Assembly (NCBI RefSeq): GCF_014069875.1
Contig: NZ_CP059676.1
Span: forward strand, 682,001-746,000
Source: Flaviflexus equikiangi
Lineage (GTDB): Bacteria > Actinomycetota > Actinomycetes > Actinomycetales > Actinomycetaceae
Direction of reading: 5' to 3'
Length of the DNA: 64,000 nucleotides
A program made the translations under genes and the position numbers. The notes beneath the pieces were generated by a model. That model searched no databases and was not told where the DNA came from. It worked only from the letters and a program-made list of their open reading frames with translations. Shown one piece after another: positions 57,187 through 64,000 of the stretch (position 1 is the first letter of the stretch; the number at the start of each line of letters is the position of its first letter).

Positions 57187-59508
57187 ATGGAAGGTCCCGA
57201 CGTTAAATTCGCTGAAGCAATCATTGATAATGGTTCATTCGGCACCCGCACTATCCGTTTCGAAACCGGGCTTCTCGCCCGCCAGGCCGCCGGCTCGACA
57301 ATGGCCTACCTCGATGGCGAAACCGCCATCCTCTCCGCGACCGCGGTCTCGAAAGCACCGAAGGATCACTTCGATTTCTTCCCGCTGACCGTCGATGTCG
57401 AGGAGCGTGCCTACGCTGCCGGCCGCATCCCCGGATCGTTCTTCCGTCGTGAAGCACGCCCCGGCACGGACGCCATCCTGGCCTGCCGTCTCATCGACCG
57501 CCCGCTGCGCCCCGCCTTCGCGAAGGGCTTGCGCAACGAGGTCCAGGTCGTTGCGACCATCATGTCCGTCCATCCTGACGATGCGTACGACGTGCTCGCG
57601 ATCAACGCGGCATCAATGTCGACCACGCTGTCCCCGCTGCCCTTCTCCGGTCCGATCGGCGGCGTCCGCGTTGCCCTCATCGACAACCAGTGGGTTGCGT
57701 TCCCCCGTTACTCCGAGCTCAACCGCGCCTCGTTCACCATGGTTGTGGCCGGCCGCATCGTCGAAGACGATGTTGCTGTCATGATGGTGGAAGCAGAAGC
57801 CGGCGAGTACGCCTGGGATCTGATCCAGGCCGGCGCGCAGGCTCCCACCGAGGAGACCGTCGCTGAAGGCCTCGAAGCCGCGAAGAGCTTCATCCGGGTT
57901 CTCTGCGAAGCACAGCAGCAGCTCGTCGACGAAGCGGGCAAGGAAACCCAGGACTACCCGGTGTTCCTGCCCTACACGGACGAGCAGTTCGCCCGCGTGG
58001 AGAAGCAGATCGGCGATCGCCTCCAGCCCATCCTCCAGCTCGTCGGCAAGGCAGAACGCGACGACGCTCTGAACGAGCTCACCACGCACGTGGTAGCCGA
58101 GCTCTCCACCGACTACCCGGAGGGTGCCGGCGAACTCGCGGCCGCCGTGAACTCGGTGTTCAAGAAGCAGATGCGCCACCGCGTCCTCACCGAGGGTGTC
58201 CGCATGGACGGCCGTCAGCCTGCCGAGATCCGCTCGATCACGGCCGAGACGAACGTTCTGCCCCGCGTGCACGGCTCCGCCCTGTTCCAGCGCGGCGAGA
58301 CCCAGATCATGGGCGTCACGACGCTCAACATGCTGAAGATGGAGCAGCAGCTCGACAACCTCTCCCCGGAGAAGTCGAAGCGCTACATGCACCACTACAA
58401 CTTCCCGCCCTACTCGACCGGTGAGACCGGCCGAGTCGGTTCCCCGAAGCGCCGCGAGATCGGACACGGCATGCTCGCAGAGCGCGCCCTCGTCCCGGTC
58501 CTGCCCGCCCGCGAAGACTTCCCGTACGCGATCCGTCAGGTATCCGAGGCTCTCGGCTCCAACGGCTCGACGTCGATGGGCTCCGTCTGCGCATCGACCC
58601 TGTCGCTCCTCAACGCCGGCGTGCCGCTGCGCGCCTCCGTCGCCGGTATCGCCATGGGCCTCATGAGCGAGGTTATCGATGGGGAGCACCGCTTTGTTGC
58701 TCTGACCGATATCCTCGGCGCTGAAGATGCTCTGGGCGACATGGACTTCAAGGTTGCCGGTACACGCGAGTTCGTGACAGCTATCCAGCTCGACACGAAG
58801 CTTGATGGCCTCCCGGCCCAGGTGCTCGCAGCCGCCCTCGGGCAGGCCCGCGATGCTCGTCTTGCGATCCTCGACATCCTCGACGACGCCATCTCCGTGC
58901 CCGATGAGATGAACGACACCGCCCCCCGGATCATCACGGTCAAGATCCCTGTCGACAAGATCGGCGAGGTCATCGGCCCCAAGGGCAAGATGATCAACCA
59001 GATCCAGGAGGACACCGGCGCTGACATCTCGATCGAAGATGACGGATCCGTGTTCATCGGAGCGACGACCGGTTCAGCTGCTGACGCGGCACGCCAGGCC
59101 ATCAACTCCATCGCCAACCCGACCATGCCAGAGGTTGGTGAACGGTTCGTGGGCACAGTCGTCAAGACGACGTCCTTCGGCGCGTTCGTCTCGCTCTCGC
59201 CCGGCAAGGATGGCCTCCTCCACATCACCCAGATCCGCCGCATGGTCGGTGGCAAGCGTGTCGAGAGCGTCGAAGACGTCCTCAACGTGGGTGACAAGGT
59301 TCAGGTCGAGCTCGCAGAGATCGATCAGCGCGGCAAGCTCTCCCTCCACGCCATCGTCGAAGGCGAAGAGAACGAGCAGGCCGACGAGGTCGCCAACGAC
59401 GTCGAGACCGACGAGAACGGCACAGAGGAGAACGGCACGGAGGAGCGCGGCGAGCGCAAGCCCCGCAACCGTCAGCGTCGCCGTACCCGCAAGTCCGACG
59501 AAGACTAG
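57187..59508 (+). CDS. pnp: polyribonucleotide nucleotidyltransferase (PNPase)
   Basis: 773 residues. Phosphorolytic 3'-5' exoribonuclease. Two RNase PH domains (about residues 10-220 and 325-545) flank a helical linker; the second has active-site motifs [23 protein letters not shown] domain ([16 protein letters not shown]) and an S1 domain ([25 protein letters not shown], shortened here to [15 protein letters not shown]) follow. The C-terminal tail alternates acidic and basic blocks and is longer than in Gram-negatives, as in other actinobacteria. Confidence 0.98.
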   Translation: MEGPDVKFAEAIIDNGSFGTRTIRFETGLLARQAAGSTMAYLDGETAILSATAVSKAPKDHFDFFPLTVDVEERAYAAGRIPGSFFRREARPGTDAILACRLIDRPLRPAFAKGLRNEVQVVATIMSVHPDDAYDVLAINAASMSTTLSPLPFSGPIGGVRVALIDNQWVAFPRYSELNRASFTMVVAGRIVEDDVAVMMVEAEAGEYAWDLIQAGAQAPTEETVAEGLEAAKSFIRVLCEAQQQLVDEAGKETQDYPVFLPYTDEQFARVEKQIGDRLQPILQLVGKAERDDALNELTTHVVAELSTDYPEGAGELAAAVNSVFKKQMRHRVLTEGVRMDGRQPAEIRSITAETNVLPRVHGSALFQRGETQIMGVTTLNMLKMEQQLDNLSPEKSKRYMHHYNFPPYSTGETGRVGSPKRREIGHGMLAERALVPVLPAREDFPYAIRQVSEALGSNGSTSMGSVCASTLSLLNAGVPLRASVAGIAMGLMSEVIDGEHRFVALTDILGAEDALGDMDFKVAGTREFVTAIQLDTKLDGLPAQVLAAALGQARDARLAILDILDDAISVPDEMNDTAPRIITVKIPVDKIGEVIGPKGKMINQIQEDTGADISIEDDGSVFIGATTGSAADAARQAINSIANPTMPEVGERFVGTVVKTTSFGAFVSLSPGKDGLLHITQIRRMVGGKRVESVEDVLNVGDKVQVELAEIDQRGKLSLHAIVEGEENEQADEVANDVETDENGTEENGTEERGERKPRNRQRRRTRKSDED

Positions 59509-59538
59509 CAGCGATCGGCTTCTGCCGATGTAGCTACA

Positions 59539-59570
59539 GTGGGCCGATCAATCGATCGGCCCACACTCGT
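59539..59570 (+). terminator. hairpin terminator after pnp
   Basis: A perfect 11-bp stem (GTGGGCCGATC with GATCGGCCCAC), loop AATC, then ACTCGTCTC. Strong stem, poor T-tract. Confidence 0.75.
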
Positions 59571-59631
59571 CTCTCCCGGCACGGTCTGTGACTGATTGTG
59601 AACGCACACGTCTGCGGGCGAACGTGACCGG

Positions 59632-59637
59632 TAGAGT
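59632..59637 (+). promoter_or_regulatory. -10 element for leaderless dapB
   Basis: TAGAGT ends seven bases before the dapB ATG, with no ribosome site. Confidence 0.55.
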
Positions 59638-59644
59638 GGCACGC

Positions 59645-60385
59645 ATGAAGGTAGCAGTTATTGGAGCACAGGGCCGCATGGGGACCGCCATGTCCGCCGG
59701 AGTTCAAGCAACAGAGGGGCTCGACCTCGTGGCGTCACTCGATGCGGGTGACGAGATCACGGTGGGCTCGCTCAACGGGGCAGAGGCAGCGATCGAGTTC
59801 ACGAGGCCGGACTCGACCGTGGCGAACGTGCTCGCGTTGATCGACGCGGGCGTCCACTGCGTGGTCGGCACGACGGGATGGATGGGGGAGAGCCTCGACC
59901 TCGTCAAGGAGAAGCTCGAGCAGAACCCCTCCATCGGCGTTCTCATCGCACCCAACTATGCACTCTCAGCGGTGCTGGCGATGGCGTTCGCGAAGAAGGC
60001 CGCCGCCTATTTCGAATCTGCCGAAGTCATCGAGCTCCATCACCCCGGCAAGGTCGACGCGCCGTCTGGCACGGCGCTGACCACCGCCCAGCACATTGCG
60101 CAGGCACGCAGGGAGGCCGGTCTGGGGGAGATGCCGGACGCGACGGAGACGGATCCGCACGGTGCCCGCGGTGCCGTCATCGAGGGAGTCCACGTCCATG
60201 CCGTCCGTCTTCGCGGTTTGACCGCACATGAAGAGGTGGTGTTCGGGAATCCTGGGGAACAGTTGACGATCCGCACAGACTCCTTCGACAGGGAATCTTT
60301 CTTCCCGGGGGTCCTTCTGGGCCTGCGCGAGGTTGGAAAGCGGCCTGGCTTGACGTATGGACTGGATCAGCTGATGGAGCTGTGA
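59645..60385 (+). CDS. dapB: 4-hydroxy-tetrahydrodipicolinate reductase
   Basis: 246 residues from the ATG at 59645; the frame opens 19 codons earlier in non-family sequence. It makes tetrahydrodipicolinate for lysine and DAP. The NAD(P)H motif VIGAQGRMG is at residues 5-13; VIELHHPGKVDAPSGTALT contains the active-site His pair and Lys. The product is the substrate of the DapL-type enzyme encoded at 18013. No dapA is present in this window. Confidence 0.96.
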   Translation: MKVAVIGAQGRMGTAMSAGVQATEGLDLVASLDAGDEITVGSLNGAEAAIEFTRPDSTVANVLALIDAGVHCVVGTTGWMGESLDLVKEKLEQNPSIGVLIAPNYALSAVLAMAFAKKAAAYFESAEVIELHHPGKVDAPSGTALTTAQHIAQARREAGLGEMPDATETDPHGARGAVIEGVHVHAVRLRGLTAHEEVVFGNPGEQLTIRTDSFDRESFFPGVLLGLREVGKRPGLTYGLDQLMEL

Positions 60386-60488
60386 ATATCCGAATCTTGC
60401 TCATGGCGTGGCTCTGGATCCCTCGGCGATCCGCAGAGTGTGAGGCTTCGTCCCGAACCACTCATCGATAGTCCGCATTGAGAAGACC

Positions 60489-60524
60489 GTGATGGGGCCG
60501 CAGCATGTGCTGCGGCCCCATCAC
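60489..60524 (+). terminator. long hairpin downstream of dapB
   Basis: A perfect 17-bp arm pair (starting GTGATGGGGCCGCAGCA) separated by only two bases. There is no T-run. It may protect or end the dapB transcript; the surrounding 60386-60606 gap shows no gene. Confidence 0.55.
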
Positions 60525-60558
60525 GTCGGGAACCAGTAGGAGAGGAAGTCCCCGAGCA

Positions 60559-60599
60559 GGTGGGCAGCTCCTTGAATGGTGACTGCGGAGCTGCCCACC
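60559..60599 (-). terminator. long hairpin downstream of the sialidase gene
   Basis: A perfect 13-bp stem (GGTGGGCAGCTCC with GGAGCTGCCCACC) around a 15-base loop, eight bases beyond the sialidase stop. No T-run in the gene direction. Confidence 0.6.
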
Positions 60600-60606
60600 G
60601 TTGGTT

Positions 60607-63600
60607 CTAGTAGGTCCGGTTCAGTGTCTGGGTGTCGACGCCGTCGCCATCCCAGTCACCGATGAGGATCGTGTCGCTGGCCCGACCATAACCGATGGTC
60701 CAGTCAGCAGCCCCGCCCGCGAGAGCGTTGTTGATGTGGAAGACATTGCCACGACGCAGGGAGACAGTGTCAACACCATCACCATCGAAGTCACCAGCAA
60801 ACGCCTCATCACTCACCCGGCCGTAGTTGAACACGGAATCCGCATCCCCACCACCGAGAGTGTTGTTGATGTAGAACGCATTCCCACGACGCACAGCAAG
60901 CGTGTCGACGTCATCGCCATCCCAGTCACCAACGAGAACCTCATCACCGGCGCGACCGTAGTTGAACTCAACATCGGCGTTACCACCGGCAAGGGTGTTG
61001 TTCAGGTAGAACGTGTTGCCACGGCGAACACCGAACGTATCGGCGCCATCGCCATCCCAGTCACCGACGAGAACCTCATCGCCGACCCGGCCGAACTTGA
61101 ACTCAGCAGCAGCGTTACCACCCGTGAGCGTGTTGTTGCCATAGAACGTGTTCCCACGACGCACAGCGAGTGTATCGAAACCATCGCCGTCCCAGTCACC
61201 GACAAAGACCTCATCACCGCGACGCCCGAAAGCGAACACGACATCAGCCTCGGTCGAGGTCCAGTCATTGGCAACGAAGAACACATTGCCCTTCAACGGA
61301 GCCACCGGACCCGGAGCGACATAGGTGAACGTCCACTGAGCAACAGCATCCTCAGCAAGGACATAGCCCTCGACCGCACGTGCGGTCACGGTCGTGTCAG
61401 CCGTGATATCGACATCGCCGGTCACGACCGCGCCATCAATCACGTACTCGACACCCTCAACTACTGGAATTGAGACCGTGTTGCCATCCTGGACAGGAGC
61501 CTCGGGCGTGACGGTCACGATCGGAGCAGTGTAGGTGAACGTCCACTGAGCAACAGCACCCTCAGCAAGGACATAGCCCTCGATCGCACGCGCCGTCACA
61601 ACAGCGTCCTTCGTGATATCGACATCGCCAGTCACGACCGCGCCATCAATCACGTACTCGACACCCTCAACTACTGGAATCGAGACCGTATTGCCGGTCT
61701 GGAGCGGAGCCTCTGTCGTGACAGTCACGGTGGGATCGACATCGAGCTCGACCACGAGGGTTTCAGCTGTAGCCTCCACCGTGAGCTCGCCGTTGCGTGC
61801 CGTTGCGGCAACGTCGCCGATGGTGAGAGCGCCCTCTGTGATGTCGTCGGCGGTGAGCACGTGTGTGGTGCGTGAGGAGAAGGAGTCGCCGGTGGCGAGT
61901 TCCTCGGTGACAACCGATCCATCGATGTCGGTCAAGCGAACATTTCCGGTGTTGGAGACGGTGGTCTGGACGGTCACGATGTCGCCAGCGGAGTCGTAGC
62001 CGTCATTGTCGACATCTTCGATATCGAACACGGTCGTTTCGAGACCGATCGCGGGGGTGCGTTCCCGCAGGGAGACATGGTCGTTGACGACGTCGAGAAG
62101 AACGCGCTCGAGATTGTTGCCGCTCACATCTTCCAGAGCCCACGTCGAGGTCGGCAGGAAGAATCCATCTTCGATCTCTGCCTCGGTCACCGTGTGATAA
62201 GGGGTGGTGCAGTTGTAGGCATCCCCAGCCTTGAGGTTGCGCCAACGGCAGTTCCCTGCAGCTTCGGGGATAAAGGGCTGGAAGTCGCCCGCGACCGGAT
62301 AGATCGTCTGCGAGACGTTCGACCGAGAGGTGACACGGAAGTGGTAGTTCATCCGCTCACCGGCCACGTAGGGTTTGGTCACGACGTCTCGAGACGCATC
62401 TGCGGGTGCGCCGGTGATGCGGGCGCCGAGTGTCGGTGCCGCGCCCTCGAGCACGCGAACGGTTGCGTCGCCGCGCAGCGAGTAGTCGCCCGCTTCGATC
62501 TTGACATCGCCGTAGGCGGTCGAGTTGGCTCCCGCGATCACGGGAACGGTGACGGGGATGAGGAGTTCGGTCGATTCTCCGGGCGCGAGGGCTGGTGTTT
62601 CGACCGTGCCTGCTTCCCACTCGCCCTGCATGGTGACCGTTGCGGTACCCGCGGGGAGCGGCTCGGAATCGTTGTTCGTCAGCGTGAACGTGAAGTCCAC
62701 GGTGTCGCCGGCATCGGCCTCGACAACATCGCCATCGAAGTCGGCGCAGAACGGCTTCAGCCATTCGTCGTCGAAGGAACCGTAGATCTGCTCAGAATTG
62801 GCTCCTTCGTAGAACACCCCGTACGTTCCATCGTCGAGTGCGACGAGGTCGGAGTAGGAGTGGGCTCCGGGAGCGTATGTCTTGACGACGGGCCATGTCT
62901 CACCGTTATCGCACGAGTATCGGATCGAGCCGTTCGAGCGCGAGGTCGCTGCCGAGTTCGAGAACAGCAGCTCCTGTGCTTCGCGGGTGCCCTCGGCCGC
63001 GTCGGGGTTCTTCTGGATGATCGACGCGTTGTTGCGCGGGTCGACGAGAGTCCGATCCAGCTCGGGATCCGACCACGTCTCACCACCGTTCGTCGAGTAG
63101 GAGACCCACCGCGCGGTGTGTGTGTTGTGGGCGCGAGAGTTCATCATGAGTGTGCCGTCGGACAGCTCGACGACCTTGTTCTCGTCCATGAGGGTCCCGA
63201 CAGGCTCTCCCATCTGCCACGTCTCGCCGTGATCGTCGGAGTAGACGGAGTAGGCGCTGACCGCACCGCTCTGGAGACGCCCGACGTACTGCTGGACGAG
63301 GCGGCCCGCGTACTCGCCACGGGTGATCTGAATACCGTGTCCGGACGTGGCGAAGGCCGCGATGACGTTGTCAGGCTTGGCAACGGACGTGACGGAGCGG
63401 TGCTCCCACGTGACGCCGTTGTCTTTCGAGACAGCGACCCAGGCGCTCATGACCCGCCGGTCCTCGTCATCGCTTCCGATGGCGCTGTTCCAGAAACCGG
63501 TGTCCTTCGAATAGACATGGAAGTTGAACAGCGTGTTGGTCTCAGCGTCGTAGACGTACGACGGGTCGGAGTAGCCCTTGATCGGGGCGTCCGTCTTGCC

Positions 63601-63939
63601 CTGGGAGACGACGGTGGTCTCACCCCAGGTCTTGCCGCCGTCAGTGGAGCGTCGCTGCAGGATCGAGTTGGGGCCCGGCGAGTCGGTGCCAGTCGGCCGC
63701 CCGTCGTACGACAGGAGGATATCTCCGTTGTTGAGCTGGATCACGGCGGGAATGCGATAGTTCGGGAAAGCTCCATCACCGCCGAGTGCGATTCGTTGAG
63801 TGGTGAATTCTCCGGTGTCTCCGTCGTTTGGTTGAGCAGTTGCGGGAACCGCGGCAAGGGTTGAAGCAACGAGAGCGAATCCGGCAGTGATGCCGAATGT
63901 CTTCCGTCGCCACGACCCTGTCGTGTTGTCGTGTCCCAC
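60607..63939 (-). CDS. nanH: secreted exo-alpha-sialidase with C-terminal VCBS/FG-GAP-like repeats
   Basis: 1110 residues from the GTG at 63939, chosen because AAGGAGG lies six bases upstream. A basic-then-hydrophobic N-terminus ends in AVPATAQP (signal peptide). The GH33 catalytic domain starts with the YRIP motif (residues 61-64, with its Arg of the triad) and has five Asp boxes: STDGGKTW, SKDNGVTW, SDDHGETW, STNGGETW and SCDNGETW. Ig-like or NEW3-type domains, two 70-residue repeats, and five to six 45-residue repeats with DWDGDG motifs follow. It removes terminal sialic acids from host glycans. No LPxTG or transmembrane anchor at the C-terminus, so the repeats may bind the cell wall or glycan. 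Confidence 0.93.
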   Translation of the reverse strand: MGHDNTTGSWRRKTFGITAGFALVASTLAAVPATAQPNDGDTGEFTTQRIALGGDGAFPNYRIPAVIQLNNGDILLSYDGRPTGTDSPGPNSILQRRSTDGGKTWGETTVVSQGKTDAPIKGYSDPSYVYDAETNTLFNFHVYSKDTGFWNSAIGSDDEDRRVMSAWVAVSKDNGVTWEHRSVTSVAKPDNVIAAFATSGHGIQITRGEYAGRLVQQYVGRLQSGAVSAYSVYSDDHGETWQMGEPVGTLMDENKVVELSDGTLMMNSRAHNTHTARWVSYSTNGGETWSDPELDRTLVDPRNNASIIQKNPDAAEGTREAQELLFSNSAATSRSNGSIRYSCDNGETWPVVKTYAPGAHSYSDLVALDDGTYGVFYEGANSEQIYGSFDDEWLKPFCADFDGDVVEADAGDTVDFTFTLTNNDSEPLPAGTATVTMQGEWEAGTVETPALAPGESTELLIPVTVPVIAGANSTAYGDVKIEAGDYSLRGDATVRVLEGAAPTLGARITGAPADASRDVVTKPYVAGERMNYHFRVTSRSNVSQTIYPVAGDFQPFIPEAAGNCRWRNLKAGDAYNCTTPYHTVTEAEIEDGFFLPTSTWALEDVSGNNLERVLLDVVNDHVSLRERTPAIGLETTVFDIEDVDNDGYDSAGDIVTVQTTVSNTGNVRLTDIDGSVVTEELATGDSFSSRTTHVLTADDITEGALTIGDVAATARNGELTVEATAETLVVELDVDPTVTVTTEAPLQTGNTVSIPVVEGVEYVIDGAVVTGDVDITKDAVVTARAIEGYVLAEGAVAQWTFTYTAPIVTVTPEAPVQDGNTVSIPVVEGVEYVIDGAVVTGDVDITADTTVTARAVEGYVLAEDAVAQWTFTYVAPGPVAPLKGNVFFVANDWTSTEADVVFAFGRRGDEVFVGDWDGDGFDTLAVRRGNTFYGNNTLTGGNAAAEFKFGRVGDEVLVGDWDGDGADTFGVRRGNTFYLNNTLAGGNADVEFNYGRAGDEVLVGDWDGDDVDTLAVRRGNAFYINNTLGGGDADSVFNYGRVSDEAFAGDFDGDGVDTVSLRRGNVFHINNALAGGAADWTIGYGRASDTILIGDWDGDGVDTQTLNRTY
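60613..61290 (-). repeat. 45-codon tandem repeats at the sialidase C-terminus
   Basis: A 135-base period. Each unit has the pattern GDEVLVGDWDGDG then DT-x-x-VRRGNTFY and NNTL-x-GGNA. The aspartate-rich loops resemble calcium-binding FG-GAP/VCBS blades. About five full copies and a partial one are present. Confidence 0.85.
61315..61734 (-). repeat. two near-identical 210-base repeats in the sialidase gene
   Basis: The 70-codon unit (EAPxQxGNTVSIPVVEGVEYVIDG and VTGDVDIT, each shortened) occurs twice with 210-base offset and very few base differences, including long identical runs. This suggests a recent duplication or gene conversion. Confidence 0.85.
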
Positions 63940-64000
63940 TGGTACCTCCTTGTAGAAGCGGGTGGCCAGTACCGGCACATGCCAATACTTCAGATGTCAG

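Noticed and set aside
60613-61290. CRISPR-like periodic repeats
   Set aside because: Units are 135 bases, contiguous and in-frame protein repeats with no spacers or cas genes.
60601-61473. 290-codon plus-strand frame with repeated VTDENLI-type units
   Set aside because: The repeats are the reverse reading of the sialidase 135-base repeats.
62077-63864. 595-codon open frame on the plus strand opposite the sialidase
   Set aside because: Antisense of a gene with five Asp boxes and a strong ribosome site; no domain seen.

Overview
The window reads as one contiguous piece of a high-GC actinobacterial chromosome. Many genes start with GTG, many transcripts look leaderless (a -10 hexamer 6 to 8 bases before the start codon), and the gene order follows the conserved actinobacterial backbone: glmS-nnr-alr-tsaE-tsaB-rimI-tsaD-groES-whiB3-guaB2-guaB3, then pyrH-frr-cdsA-rlmN-dxr-rip-ispG-GNAT-proS, then rimP-nusA-ylxR-infB-rbfA-truB-ribF-rpsO-pnp-dapB. 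A large secreted sialidase and many repeat-bearing exported proteins suggest a host-associated relative of the Actinomycetaceae (Actinomyces, Flaviflexus or Trueperella-like). The genus is an inference. No rRNA, tRNA, CRISPR array, prophage or insertion sequence was seen.

Region by region. 1-1299: a truncated hormone-sensitive-lipase-type hydrolase and coaA, leftward. 1351-8088: glmS, NAD(P)HX repair, alanine racemase and the t6A genes tsaE/tsaB with rimI, tightly overlapping and interrupted by an unknown membrane protein. 8274-11703: sdhCAB of the b558 type, placed between rimI and tsaD. 11772-22564: tsaD, a THUMP-like methyltransferase, CIRCE-controlled groES without groEL, whiB3-like gene, guaB, dapF-dapL, an exonuclease, guaB3 and fumC. 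22722-24294: small exported or membrane proteins and an acetyltransferase. 24541-35389: translation, lipid and isoprenoid genes (pyrH to proS). 35448-45084: an accessory block with a GntR regulator divergent from an aldolase/amidase/TRAP/RraA-like operon, then an alpha/beta hydrolase and a nucleoside hydrolase with a coupled membrane-anchored partner. 45178-51446: rimP to truB. 51443-55261: a CdaR-type regulator, GntP permease and glycerate kinase. 55387-60385: a hidden 59-residue Cys/Gly-rich protein coupled to ribF, then rpsO, pnp and dapB. 60607-63939: the sialidase.

The accessory blocks share a theme. The HpcH/HpaI-type aldolase, TRAP importer, GntP permease, sugar-diacid-type regulator and glycerate kinase would together suit uptake and breakdown of small carboxylic or sugar acids to pyruvate and phosphoglycerate. 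The most unusual items are the unannotated Cys/Gly-rich ORF upstream of ribF, the TRAP-linked operon with its nested operator and an RraA-like protein lacking the expected arginine, the DapL-type diaminopimelate route, and the concentration of leaderless starts.
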